Part shown: positions 35,705 to 44,524 of the stretch, piece after piece
Numbering within the stretch: the first letter of the stretch is position 1
Layout of the letters: the number at the start of each line of letters is the position of its first letter
Assembly (NCBI RefSeq): GCF_008632455.1
Contig: NZ_CP043929.1
Span: 4,154,001 to 4,218,000, forward strand
Direction: 5' to 3'
From: Methylomonas rhizoryzae
GTDB lineage: Bacteria; Pseudomonadota; Gammaproteobacteria; Methylococcales; Methylomonadaceae
DNA: 64,000 nucleotides
Notes under the pieces: model-generated
What the model was told of the DNA's origin: nothing
Seen by the model: only the letters and a program-made list of their open reading frames with translations
The model's database searches: none
Program-made: the position numbers and the translations under genes

Positions 35705-35858
35705 ACGGCCGACCTTTGCCGCACGATCGTCAGCATCAATCTTGGGAACCAGCCAACAGGCCGCCGGTTGCGAAAATTTCCTTTTTCCGGCCGAGCGGCA
35801 CTTTTCGCGGCGGCGCGTTTTACACTGCCGACAACAGCTGCTGAACCGGGACGACACG

Positions 35859-36590
35859 ATGGTCATTAAACCCTATACCCTGTTTACCCTCACCCTGCTG
35901 ACGTGGAATCCGTCGTTATCTCCCGCCGCGGAACTGAGCCGCGAGCAACTTTCGGCACTGACCGCCGTCGGCTCCCCGTTGAAACTGGCTAATCGGGATT
36001 TATCCGGCCTGGACCTGTCCGGCATCGACTTGCAGGGCGCGGACCTGTTTTCCGCCAATCTGGACGGGGTCAATCTGGACGGGGCCAAACTGCATGGCGC
36101 GAATCTGAACCGGGCGCAATTGCGCAAGGCCAGTTTGCGTAATGCCGATTTGTCCAACGCCAGCCTGTACGCGGTGGTGATGGACGGCGCCGATTTGACC
36201 GGGGCCAATCTGGCAGGCAGCCGGGTAATCGGCTTGCTAAACGGCGCGAATCTGAGTCAAGCCGGCTTGGCCGGAGCCGATTTCGGCGCCGACATGGCCA
36301 ATCAAGGCATGGCCCCTGCCAGGGTGGAAATGAACAATGCGGTGTTGACCGGGGCCGATCTGCGCGGGGTGAATTTGACCCATGCCGTCATGGCTTACGT
36401 CAAACTGCAAAACGCCGATCTGCGGGGCGCACGGCTACGCTGGGCGGATCTGTCCGGTGCGAACTTGTCGGGAGCCAATCTGGCCGACGCCGATTTCAAC
36501 CATGCCAACCTGGATGGCGCGGCTTTACACGGTGCCCAAGGCTTGACCACCGCCACCGGGCTGGCAGCAAGCGTCGGCGCAAAACATTAA
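35859..36590 (+). CDS. Exported pentapeptide-repeat protein
   Basis: The 243-residue protein begins with a signal peptide (LFTLTLLTWNPSLSPAAE). About 35 tandem A(D/N)LxG-type pentapeptides follow (DLQGADLFSANLDGVNLDGA in style) from about residue 45 to 235. These build a right-handed square helix that often contacts proteins or DNA. A signal peptide makes a periplasmic or outer location likely, which is less common for the family. The ATG at 35859 lacks a strong ribosome site. About 150 bases between the tnpB relic and this gene hold no gene. Confidence 0.85.
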   Translation: MVIKPYTLFTLTLLTWNPSLSPAAELSREQLSALTAVGSPLKLANRDLSGLDLSGIDLQGADLFSANLDGVNLDGAKLHGANLNRAQLRKASLRNADLSNASLYAVVMDGADLTGANLAGSRVIGLLNGANLSQAGLAGADFGADMANQGMAPARVEMNNAVLTGADLRGVNLTHAVMAYVKLQNADLRGARLRWADLSGANLSGANLADADFNHANLDGAALHGAQGLTTATGLAASVGAKH

Positions 36591-36772
36591 CCCGGTGCGG
36601 TTCGGGCGGTCTCCGGCAAAATTTGGCGATTCCTGCGATATGCGTCACAGTTTAACGCGACTGTCATATAGCCGGTTTAGCATTCCCGTTGCGCATTTTG
36701 CGCGCCCGCAACCGGCCGAATGCCGGCTTCGGCGGAACGTCAAACCTCGGCAATATCTCAGGAGCACGCTTT

Positions 36773-38383
36773 ATGAAACTACTTCCACTCGCCGCGGCAA
36801 TTGCCGCGGCGCTGGTATCGGCCGGCGCCGCGGCCGCCGATTTTCAATGGTCGCACCAATGGACCTTCAACCACACCGCAGCCAACGGCTCCAATGCCAT
36901 GGGTTCGGAAATCGTCGCCTACGATGCGCTTAACGACCGCTTGTGGATTGCCGGTACCGACGCCAATCAGGCCAACATCGGCCAAGGTGGCATCGACGTA
37001 CTCGATTTATCCGGCAATCTGGTGCAAAGTTTTTCCACCGCCGCGCTGGGCGGCATCAATAGCGTGGCGCTGAGTCACGGCCAAGCCGCCGTCGCCATTA
37101 CCGCGCCGACCAAGACCGACCCGGGCGTGGTGCGCTTTTACGACGCGGCCGATTATTCGTTGCAAGGCTCGATAACCGTCGGCGCCAACCCGGATGCGGT
37201 GACTTATACCCCGGACGGCAGCCGCCTGCTGGTCGCCAACGAAGGCGAACCGAGCAGCTATTCGATAGGTCCTGCCGGCGACCCGGAAGGCTCGGTCAGC
37301 ATCATCGACACCTCGACCTTCGCGGTGCAAACCGCCGGTTTCTCCGGCTTTAACGCCGATGCCGACGCGCTGACAGCCGCCGGCGTGCGCTTGACCGGCC
37401 CCAATGCGACCGTGGCTCAGGACCTGGAACCGGAATACATCGCGGTCAGCCGGGATGGCAGCACAGCCTTCGCCACTCTGCAGGAAGCCAACGCGGTCGC
37501 CATCATCGACATCGCCAGCGCGACCGTCACCGACATCAAGTCCATGGGCCTGAAGGATCACAGCCTGCCCGGCAACGGTCTGGACGCCTCCGATCGTGAC
37601 GGCAGCGGCAACAATCCGTTGAACGGCAACATTCAAAACTGGAACGTCCAAGGCCTGTACATGCCGGACGGCATCGCCAGCTTCAGCCAAGGCGGCAAAC
37701 AATATTACCTAACCGCCAACGAAGGCGATTCGCGCGCGGATTGGCCGGGCGGCAATGATGAAATCAGAGTCGGCAGCGCCGACATAGACCCGGCTTTGCG
37801 CACCGCACTGGACGCCGCGCACGGCACCGATTGGCAAAGCAACAACGACAAATTGAGCCGGCTGACCGTATCCACCAGCGGCGACAACGACGGCGACGGC
37901 GATCTGGACCGGTTACAGGTATTCGGCGCCCGCTCCTTCTCGATTCTGGATGCCGACGGCAACATGGTATTCGACTCCGGCGACCAACTGGAACAAATCA
38001 TCAAAGCCCAATTCCCCAGCCTGTGGGACGACGGCCGTAGCGACAACAAAGGTCCGGAACCGGAAAGCGCGGTAGTGGGCAAGGTGGACGGCCGCGAGTT
38101 GTTGTTTCTGGGCCTGGAGCGTTCTAACGCCGTGATGGTATGGGACTTGACCGACCTCAGCAGCATTGCATTCCTTGACATGCTGTTCACGTCCGGCGAC
38201 GTCGGTCCGGAAGGCCTGATCTTCTTCAGCAATGCCCAAGGCAGCTACCTCGCCGTCGCCAACGAAGTCAGCGAAACCACCTCGCTGTACAAAGTCTCGG
38301 CGGTACCGCTGCCGGGCGCGCTGTGGCTGTTCGGCTCCATGTTCCTGACTTGGCTAGGCTTGCGCGAAAAACGCGAAGCTTGA
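36773..38383 (+). CDS. Choice-of-anchor I domain protein with VPLPA-type tail
   Basis: The 536-residue protein has a signal peptide (LPLAAAIAAALVSAGAAAAD), a propeller-like body with phytase-esterase-like features (NPDAVTYTPDGSRLLVANEGEPSSY; YLTANEGDSRADW; GPEPESAVVGKVDGRELLFLGLERSN) and a C-terminal tail VPLPGALWLFG ending REKREA. Choice-of-anchor I proteins are surface proteins whose anchor differs between species. CAGGAG precedes the ATG at 36773. A terminator follows. A phosphate-scavenging role is suggested only by the nearby PhoX. Confidence 0.83.
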   Translation: MKLLPLAAAIAAALVSAGAAAADFQWSHQWTFNHTAANGSNAMGSEIVAYDALNDRLWIAGTDANQANIGQGGIDVLDLSGNLVQSFSTAALGGINSVALSHGQAAVAITAPTKTDPGVVRFYDAADYSLQGSITVGANPDAVTYTPDGSRLLVANEGEPSSYSIGPAGDPEGSVSIIDTSTFAVQTAGFSGFNADADALTAAGVRLTGPNATVAQDLEPEYIAVSRDGSTAFATLQEANAVAIIDIASATVTDIKSMGLKDHSLPGNGLDASDRDGSGNNPLNGNIQNWNVQGLYMPDGIASFSQGGKQYYLTANEGDSRADWPGGNDEIRVGSADIDPALRTALDAAHGTDWQSNNDKLSRLTVSTSGDNDGDGDLDRLQVFGARSFSILDADGNMVFDSGDQLEQIIKAQFPSLWDDGRSDNKGPEPESAVVGKVDGRELLFLGLERSNAVMVWDLTDLSSIAFLDMLFTSGDVGPEGLIFFSNAQGSYLAVANEVSETTSLYKVSAVPLPGALWLFGSMFLTWLGLREKREA

Positions 38384-38392
38384 GGATACAAG

Positions 38393-38424
38393 GCCCGCGG
38401 CGTTACCCGGCGCGGGCGGTTTTC
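38393..38424 (+). terminator. Intrinsic terminator
   Basis: GCCCGCG/CGCGGGC with an 11-base loop is followed by GGTTTT, closing the choice-of-anchor I gene. Confidence 0.7.
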
Positions 38425-38589
38425 CGCTTTCCCACACTCAGCGGATGAGCGTTCCTCGCCGCCTGGATAGCTGAAGCAACATCCGTGGCACAGGATACCC
38501 CCGAGCGTGGCGGCAACCTGTACCTTGTAGTTTGAGGTTTTTTCCAATCATGAAATGCGCATAGCCAAAACAAGAACATCCCTACAACG

Positions 38590-38943
38590 CTATGCTTCTT
38601 CCTTGTTATTCAAATTCCTGAAGGCCAGATATCCCGTCAACGCCCCCCAGGTAATCATGTAAATGCCGTGTAGAATGATTTCGAAATTGAAGCGGTAGGC
38701 GTCGATAAAGTAGTCATACAGATAATCCAGAAACACAATGACCACTATTACTTTCAGCGCTTGCCCAAACCGCATTTTTTGCGCGTAAAACGCATTGGCG
38801 CCTAGAATGAAAAATCCGAGCAAAAAACGTATGCCTGCATGTTTCCCCCATTCCCAATCTAAAAACGGCATTTTGATCAGGGCTATGTTGATGAAATAAA
38901 GGCCTATCAGACCTGCTAGCAATACCAACCACAACATTTTCAT
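38590..38943 (-). CDS. Small integral membrane protein, function unknown
   Basis: I do not recognise this 117-residue protein. It has about four membrane segments (LWLVLLAGLIGLYFINIAL, IRFLLGFFILGANAFY, LKVIVVIVFLDYLYDYF, IILHGIYMITWGALTGYLAF) and a charged C-terminus. A G-rich ribosome site precedes the ATG. It faces the choice-of-anchor I gene convergently. Confidence 0.7.
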   Translation of the reverse strand: MKMLWLVLLAGLIGLYFINIALIKMPFLDWEWGKHAGIRFLLGFFILGANAFYAQKMRFGQALKVIVVIVFLDYLYDYFIDAYRFNFEIILHGIYMITWGALTGYLAFRNLNNKEEA

Positions 38944-39360
38944 ACCGTTTTCCCCCCATAGTAATGGTTCGGACTATAGAGCAATGCACATGTCCGACCT
39001 TGGCAATCAAGGCTTTTACACAAGCAACCCGCTCAGCTTTAATCGGCTTAAGACTTCCTGCCATTTTATACGGCCGCATAACCGAGATCATTTCGTCCGC
39101 CTCCGGTTCCCACCGCTATCCGCAGAACATTCACCGCGTTGTAACATTGTCCCTATATTATTCGACCGTATGAGTTTCCGAAAATTACCGGGCACTCGAT
39201 GAAACCATGGGTGTAAAAAACCAACCGGCCGAACCGGGAACAATGCTTGCTTTCCATGCGTTACGGCCGCCAGTGTCAACTTGAAAGCGTCCGTTACGTC
39301 GGCATTATCCAACGGATCCGCAACCGGCCGTCCGAATCGAATAAAAAAGAGGTAAACACC
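38944..39360. other. Gap between the membrane protein gene and tatA
   Basis: Frames on both strands are short and do not resemble known proteins. The region should hold the divergent promoters of the flanking genes, but I could not identify a clear sigma-70 pair or a clean PHO box. Confidence 0.45.
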
Positions 39361-39573
39361 GTGAGTCTAGGACTATCCGAATTATTGTTGGTACTGGCGA
39401 TTGTGGTCGTTCTTTTCGGCACGAAAAAGCTGCGCACTGTTGGCAGCGACCTGGGCGGGGCCATCCGCGGTTTCAGGCAGGCCATGCACAACGACGACAA
39501 GGCTTTACCCCAAACCACCGATAACGCCGGATCGGCCGACAAGGTGAGCGAAACGGTTGAAAACCGGTCCTGA
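39361..39573 (+). CDS. tatA: Twin-arginine translocase TatA/E-type subunit
   Basis: TatA forms the pore of the Tat system for folded proteins. The 70-residue protein has the short N-terminal membrane helix LGLSELLLVLAIVVVLFGT, the FGxKK hinge (FGTKKLRTVGSDLG), the amphipathic helix with GGAIRGFRQAM and a charged tail. It starts at GTG (39361) eight bases after GAGG. An upstream ATG at 39247 would place the transmembrane helix far from the N-terminus, unlike TatA. tatB and tatC are absent, so this is an extra or stand-alone TatA near the Tat substrate PhoX. Confidence 0.88.
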   Translation: MSLGLSELLLVLAIVVVLFGTKKLRTVGSDLGGAIRGFRQAMHNDDKALPQTTDNAGSADKVSETVENRS

Positions 39574-39970
39574 GCGCTCTGTACGCCATCGGTTTTGCTG
39601 AATGGTCGGCATGTCTGACAAGCCCTGGAGAAACAGCTTTCATATGCTCAAAATCCATGGCTGCCAAGATATAAAAATGCAAAAAAAAAAATCACGGCAA
39701 ACAGCGGCTGTTTATTGGTAACGCCGTGCGCCCGCAAGGAGGCTTACCTTGATCGTCACTAACGGCTTAAGTTGGTAGCCTAAATTTCGATCGCCCACGC
39801 CGGACCAATCTGGCGAACGGAATAATTTAAACACGCCGAGGTCGCCCCGCCGGGTTGCTGCCTGCCATACAACCTTTAAATCCGCGTCACGGCCTTGTCA
39901 CAGTATCCGGTTAATTTGTGAAATGCCACACAACACCCACGAACCATTTGTATATGCAAGGAGTTGAATC
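39574..39970. other. Gap between tatA and the DUF1566-like gene
   Basis: No gene is recognised. A nested hairpin CACGGC...GCCGTG (about 39693-39729) is preceded on the plus strand by eleven A residues, so on the minus strand it would be a terminator with no known gene before it. A PHO-type box lies at 39884-39901. Confidence 0.5.
39884..39901 (+). promoter_or_regulatory. Candidate PHO box
   Basis: The heptamers GCGTCAC and TTGTCAC are separated by four bases, an 11-bp period as PhoB needs (consensus CTGTCAY repeated). The site is 70 bases before the DUF1566-like gene. Confidence 0.5.
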
Positions 39971-40630
39971 ATGATTTCACGCAAACCGTTACTGCTGGCT
40001 TCGGCACTGTCTGCCGGCCTGGTGTTCTCCGCAAGCTCGCAAGCGGCCCTGGAAGCGCGCGCCAACGGCATGTTTTACGATACCGTTTTGAACGTGACCT
40101 GGCTGGATGTGAGCGTCGCCGACCTCAGTTGGCAACAAGCGATGGACTGGGCGGACGCATTGACTCACGCCGGCCTATCCGACTGGCGCCTGCCTTCGGT
40201 TTCGCCCGTCAACGGCACGGCATTCCAGTATGACGAAAGCGTGGACGGCAGCAGCGACTGGAGCTACAACATCAACAGCCCGGCCTCCGAATTGGCACAT
40301 TTGTACTACGTCACGCTGGGCAATAACGGTGCTTATGACAACCAAGGCAACTATATCGACGGCACGCTGAGCCAGGCCGGCCCGTTCAGTCAACTGCAAG
40401 CCGGCTTGTATTGGACCGGCGTCGACTACGCGCCGGATGCGCAGAATTTTGCCTGGTCGTTTCTGACCGATTTCGGCTTGCAAACCGATGCGCTGAAAAC
40501 CGGCACAGGTTATGCCATCGCCGTACACGACGGCGACGTCGCCCCGGTCCCGTTACCGCCCGCCCTCTGGCTGTTCGGCAGCGCTCTGGCCGGACTCGTC
40601 GGTTTCCGCCGCAAACAGCCGACCATTTAA
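39971..40630 (+). CDS. Secreted DUF1566-like protein with VPLPA-type tail
   Basis: The 219-residue protein has a signal peptide (PLLLASALSAGLVFSASSQA). The body follows the DUF1566/Lcl-type pattern NGMFYDTVLNVTWLDVS, WQQAMDWADALTHAGLSDWRLPS in outline, and GLYWTGVDYAPDAQNFAW. The C-terminal tail VPLPPALWLFGSALAGL ends in FRRK, typical of VPLPA-CTERM. AAGGAG precedes the ATG. A PHO box upstream suggests induction by phosphate starvation together with phoX. Confidence 0.85.
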   Translation: MISRKPLLLASALSAGLVFSASSQAALEARANGMFYDTVLNVTWLDVSVADLSWQQAMDWADALTHAGLSDWRLPSVSPVNGTAFQYDESVDGSSDWSYNINSPASELAHLYYVTLGNNGAYDNQGNYIDGTLSQAGPFSQLQAGLYWTGVDYAPDAQNFAWSFLTDFGLQTDALKTGTGYAIAVHDGDVAPVPLPPALWLFGSALAGLVGFRRKQPTI

Positions 40631-40687
40631 TGACACTTTAAACACCTGCATTCCACTCGCCAAAGCAATACTCGCCGGCTCGAATTG

Positions 40688-40727
40688 CCGTCATATTTCC
40701 TTCATAGGCCCGTCACGGATTATTCAT
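40688..40727 (+). promoter_or_regulatory. Double PHO box upstream of phoX
   Basis: Four heptamers, CCGTCAT (40688), CCTTCAT (40699), CCGTCAC (40710) and TATTCAT (40721), start exactly 11 bases apart. This is the arrangement bound by tandem PhoB dimers. The phoX ATG is 55 bases beyond. Confidence 0.8.
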
Positions 40728-40781
40728 ATCGGCCCGTTATCGTGAAGGCTTATTCTGAGCCATTACGAGAGAGCACATACA

Positions 40782-42848
40782 ATGAATGATAACGATCGTA
40801 ACCTGACGGACTTCGGCGACGAGCCGATGAGCAACCATTCCGACAACCCGCATTTTTCAAGCATTCTTGAAAGACGTTTGTCTCGCCGGGATATGCTGAC
40901 CGGCAGTTTGACCGTAGCGGTGGCCGGCATGTTCGGCGCTTCCGGCTTAGGCAATTTAGCGGAAGCGGCTACCAGCGGCTTTCTGCCGCCGACCGCCGGC
41001 GGCAATCCGTCTTTCGCCTTGAACCCAAGCCTGGGTTTTACGGCGGTTCCGCCTACCCGTTCCGATACCGCTACCGTACCCGCCGGCTACAAAGTACAAA
41101 CCCTAGCACCCTGGGGCACACCGTTGACCGGCAGCTATCCCGCCTATAAAGCCGACGGTAGCAATACGGGTGCCGAGCAGGAACAGCAAGTGGGCATGCA
41201 TCACGACGGCATGTACTATTTTCCCATGGCCAATAATCCGAATGCCCACGGTTTGTTGTGCGTCAACCATGAGTACGTCGATCAGTACAACCTGCATCAA
41301 GGCGGTGCCAACAACAGCGTGCCGCGTCCTGAAGACCAAGTCAGAAAAGAAATTGCGGCCCACGGCATCAGCGTCATCGAAGTCAAGAAAGACGAATTCA
41401 GCGGCGAATGGAAAATTGTTTATGGTCAGTATAACCGCCGCATCACCGGCAACACGCCGATCGAAATTCGCGGTCCGGTCCGCGGCAGCGATTTCGTCAA
41501 AACCAAGTACAGCCCGAATGGCACCATGACCCGCGGCACCCTGAACAACTGCGCCAACGGCTACACGCCTTGGGGCACTTACCTGACCTGCGAGGAAAAC
41601 TGGGCCGGCTATTTCGTCAACAAAACCGGCCTGCCGCGCGAACACAGCCGTTACGGCGTATCGACCAGTAACGGCCGTTACCGCTGGGAAAGCGCGCAAG
41701 GCGACGCCGACCAGTACATTCGTTTCGACGCTTCGGTGAAAGCGGACTCCGCTGTCGACGATTACCGCAACGAACCCAACGGTCAGGGCTGGGTCGTAGA
41801 GATCGATCCGTTCAATCCCAACAGCACGCCGAAAAAACGCACCGCCATGGGCCGTATTGCCCACGAAGGTTGCATCGTAGCGCCGCCGCAATTAGGTCAA
41901 CCGGTCGTGTTCTATTGCGGTGACGACTCGCAAAACGAATACGTCTACAAATTCGTCACCAAGGCGCGCTATAGCAAACACGTCAACGGCAACATCCTCG
42001 ACCAAGGTACCTTGTATGTGGCGCGCTTCAACGAAGACGGCAGCGGCGAATGGTTGCCTTTGGACATCAACGATTTGGCGTTCCAGGCTGCGGCGTTTGT
42101 CAAAGGCGTGAGCTTCGCCGATCAGGCCGACGTACTGGTCAACACCCGTCTAGCGGCCGACGTGGTCGGCGCCACCAAAATGGACAGACCGGAATGGGGC
42201 GCGGTGCATCCGCAAACCCGCGAAGTCTATATGACCATGACCAACAACGCCAGCCGCAACGCCGGCAACATCGACGCCGCCAATCCGCGCGGCCCTAATC
42301 CCTACGGCCACATCATCCGTTGGCGCGAGCAAGGCAACCGCTCGTGGGCCACCAAATTCGAGTGGGATATCTTCGTGTTGGGCGGCACCGAATCCGACAG
42401 CCAGGTGTTGCCGGAACAAGGCGGCCCCGCGCTGACTCAAGACAACATCTTCGCCAGTCCGGACGGACTGTGGATAGACCAAAACGGCATACTATGGATT
42501 CAGACCGACATGAGCGGTTCGCAGCAATTGTCCGGACCTTTCGGCGCCAACCAGATGCTGGCGGCTAATCCGATCAGCGGCGAAATCAAACGCTTTTTGG
42601 TCGGTCCTAACGATCAGGAAGTTACCGGAGTGGTCTCGACCCCGGACGGCAAAAACCTGTTCGTCAACTTCCAACATCCGGGCGATCGTTCCAGCGCCGG
42701 CACCGGCTTTACCAGTAACTGGCCGGATCACGGCGCCGTTTACCGTCACCCCGGCGAGGCGACGGTAGTTGCGGACCCTGCAGGCCCGCGCCCGCGTTCC
42801 TCGACCATCGTCATCAGCCGTGAAGACGGCGGCGTGGTTGGTTTATAA
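40782..42848 (+). CDS. phoX: PhoX family alkaline phosphatase, Tat-exported
   Basis: PhoX enzymes are Ca/Fe-dependent phosphatases that free phosphate from organic esters outside the cytoplasm. The 688-residue protein has a twin-arginine signal SRRDMLTG (RR at 35-36) followed by a hydrophobic stretch, then the DUF839 propeller. That domain contains CVNHEY, NCANGYTPWGTYLTCEENW in outline, GRIAHEGCIV, VFYCGDDSQNEYVYKFV and PEWGAVHPQTREVYMTMTNN in outline. Tandem PHO boxes precede it, so PhoB control is likely. A tatA gene is 1.2 kb upstream. Confidence 0.93.
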   Translation: MNDNDRNLTDFGDEPMSNHSDNPHFSSILERRLSRRDMLTGSLTVAVAGMFGASGLGNLAEAATSGFLPPTAGGNPSFALNPSLGFTAVPPTRSDTATVPAGYKVQTLAPWGTPLTGSYPAYKADGSNTGAEQEQQVGMHHDGMYYFPMANNPNAHGLLCVNHEYVDQYNLHQGGANNSVPRPEDQVRKEIAAHGISVIEVKKDEFSGEWKIVYGQYNRRITGNTPIEIRGPVRGSDFVKTKYSPNGTMTRGTLNNCANGYTPWGTYLTCEENWAGYFVNKTGLPREHSRYGVSTSNGRYRWESAQGDADQYIRFDASVKADSAVDDYRNEPNGQGWVVEIDPFNPNSTPKKRTAMGRIAHEGCIVAPPQLGQPVVFYCGDDSQNEYVYKFVTKARYSKHVNGNILDQGTLYVARFNEDGSGEWLPLDINDLAFQAAAFVKGVSFADQADVLVNTRLAADVVGATKMDRPEWGAVHPQTREVYMTMTNNASRNAGNIDAANPRGPNPYGHIIRWREQGNRSWATKFEWDIFVLGGTESDSQVLPEQGGPALTQDNIFASPDGLWIDQNGILWIQTDMSGSQQLSGPFGANQMLAANPISGEIKRFLVGPNDQEVTGVVSTPDGKNLFVNFQHPGDRSSAGTGFTSNWPDHGAVYRHPGEATVVADPAGPRPRSSTIVISREDGGVVGL

Positions 42849-42936
42849 CCCGGGCGCTAACGTCATTCGCCGGTAACCAAGCGGCTTGTTCGGCATTTGC
42901 ACGCGGACGAAAGACTTCGGCAATTGTCGAGCAAAA

Positions 42937-42979
42937 GCGGCACCGATGCGTTAAACATCGAATCGGTGCCGCATTTTTT
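42937..42979. terminator. Bidirectional terminator between phoX and nifA
   Basis: The 11-bp stem GCGGCACCGAT/ATCGGTGCCGC is followed by ATTTTTT on the plus strand and TTTTGCT on the minus strand. It can end both convergent transcripts. Confidence 0.85.
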
Positions 42980-42994
42980 CAGTGATTCAGCGGA

Positions 42995-44524
42995 TTAGAT
43001 TTGCTTGACGCTGATATTCAGAGTCTGAATCCTGTAAGCGATTTGCCGCGGGGTCATGTCGAGCAAACGGGCGGCTTTGGCTTGCACCCAGCCGCATTGT
43101 TCCAAAGCGGCGATGACTCGTTCACGCTCGTCCATGTCGCTATCGTGTAGATTGACCACCCGCGCGACAGTAGCTTGAGGGCGGCTCACCCCGATTTCGT
43201 CTTCCAAACCGGTACTAATGATGACGTCTCTGTCGATGACGCCGTTCGCGCTCATGATGGCAGCACGCTCCAGGCGATTCTCCAACTCCCTGACGTTGCC
43301 GGGCCAACCGTGTTTCATCAGTATGCGCAAGGCGCTTTCCTTGATTTCCAGCGGCCTTCCACCCTGTTGTTTGGAGATTCTATTCAGCAGGAAGTTGGCA
43401 AGGTCGGGAATATCTTCGATGCGGTCGCGCAACGGCGGCATGTTAATCGGCATCACATTCAAGCGGTAATACAAGTCCTCGCGGAACGAGCCTTCCGCGA
43501 CGTCCTGTTCCAGATTACGGTTGGTCGCGGCAATGATGCGGACGTTGACCTTGATGGTTTTAACGCCGCCGACCCGCTCGAACTCGCCTTCTTGCAATAC
43601 CCGTAATAGTTTGGCCTGAAACGAGGCGGAGATTTCGCCGATTTCGTCCAAAAACAAGGTGCCGTTATCGGCTAGTTCGAAGCGGCCTTTGCGTTGACCG
43701 ATTGCCCCGCTGAATGCCCCTTTTTCGTGGCCGAATAGTTCCGATTCCAACAACGTGTCGGGTAATGCGGCACAATTCAGCTTTAAAAACGGACCGTTCG
43801 CGCAGGTGGAGTTAAAGTGAATCGCGTTGGCAACTACCTCTTTACCGGTACCGGATTCGCCGCGAATCAAAACGGTGGTATGCCACTTGGCGACTTGGCG
43901 AATGATATCGAATACTTTCAGCATCGGCTCGGAGTGGCCGATGATGTTTTCGAACCGGTAGTTTTTCACCAAGGCTTGTTTTAAAAAATCGCGCTCGTTA
44001 GTCAACTCGTTTTGCTTGCGCTCCATGACGCGCAGCATATTGACGCTATGTGCAATCAAGTTTGCGACCATCTCCAGGAAGCGCGCCCGTTCGCCCAAAA
44101 AAGTCGCCACGCAGGGTTGGGCCGCCAAAATGCCGACAACTTCGCCTTGTTCTATCGATAACGGCGAACCGATGAACGGTAAATCCGGGTTGTAAACGCC
44201 GAGCCGGCTAAGAAAGCGCGGCTCGTCGGCTATGCGTTCCACCACAATGGTGCTGCCTTCGTCCAAAATCGCGCCGACCAAACCTTCGCCGGGTTGATAG
44301 CGTACCGACCGGTCTATGCCTTCCCCGTAAATTTCGCAGATGCTCATGCTGTCGTCGTCGATATCCCGTAGGGTGATCATGCCGAAGTGCAGCCCCGAGC
44401 GCTTATGCAGTATTTCCAGAATTCCTTTTAGTTTGGTCCTGAGATCGTGAGTGCTGTTGAGAACCTGACTGACAAGGTACAGGGTATCCAGCTCCGACTC
44501 GACCAGAAGCAAACGATCACTCAT
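42995..44524 (-). CDS. nifA: Nif-specific transcriptional activator NifA
   Basis: NifA activates sigma-54 promoters of nif genes. The 509-residue protein has an N-terminal GAF domain (about residues 25-165), an AAA+ domain with Walker A GESGTGKE (222-229) and the sigma-54-contact loop GAFSGA (269-274; the usual form is GAFTGA), and a C-terminal Fis-type helix-turn-helix (ARLLDMTPRQIAYRI). The oxygen-sensing Cys-x4-Cys linker of alphaproteobacterial NifA is absent, which fits control by NifL. It overlaps nifL by eight bases. Confidence 0.96.
   Translation of the reverse strand: MSDRLLLVESELDTLYLVSQVLNSTHDLRTKLKGILEILHKRSGLHFGMITLRDIDDDSMSICEIYGEGIDRSVRYQPGEGLVGAILDEGSTIVVERIADEPRFLSRLGVYNPDLPFIGSPLSIEQGEVVGILAAQPCVATFLGERARFLEMVANLIAHSVNMLRVMERKQNELTNERDFLKQALVKNYRFENIIGHSEPMLKVFDIIRQVAKWHTTVLIRGESGTGKEVVANAIHFNSTCANGPFLKLNCAALPDTLLESELFGHEKGAFSGAIGQRKGRFELADNGTLFLDEIGEISASFQAKLLRVLQEGEFERVGGVKTIKVNVRIIAATNRNLEQDVAEGSFREDLYYRLNVMPINMPPLRDRIEDIPDLANFLLNRISKQQGGRPLEIKESALRILMKHGWPGNVRELENRLERAAIMSANGVIDRDVIISTGLEDEIGVSRPQATVARVVNLHDSDMDERERVIAALEQCGWVQAKAARLLDMTPRQIAYRIQTLNISVKQI

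Noticed and set aside
36642..36678. PHO box before the choice-of-anchor I gene
   Set aside because: GCGTCAC and CTGTCAT start 19 bases apart, which does not fit 11-bp periodicity, and the next heptamer CCGGTTT is poor. A PhoB link stays possible but is not supported.
37007..37702. 231-residue frame on the minus strand
   Set aside because: It is fully antisense to the choice-of-anchor I gene and has a composition typical of shadow frames in GC-rich DNA.
38425..38560. Possible riboswitch between the terminator and the small membrane gene
   Set aside because: Short complementary pieces exist but no known riboswitch core was recognised and no gene follows in the right direction.
40688..40727. 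Short CRISPR-like array
   Set aside because: Repeat units are seven bases at 11-bp steps, which is a PhoB site array; there are no spacers or cas genes.
41103..41891. 262-residue frame on the minus strand
   Set aside because: It is antisense to phoX, whose reading frame is clearly the real one.
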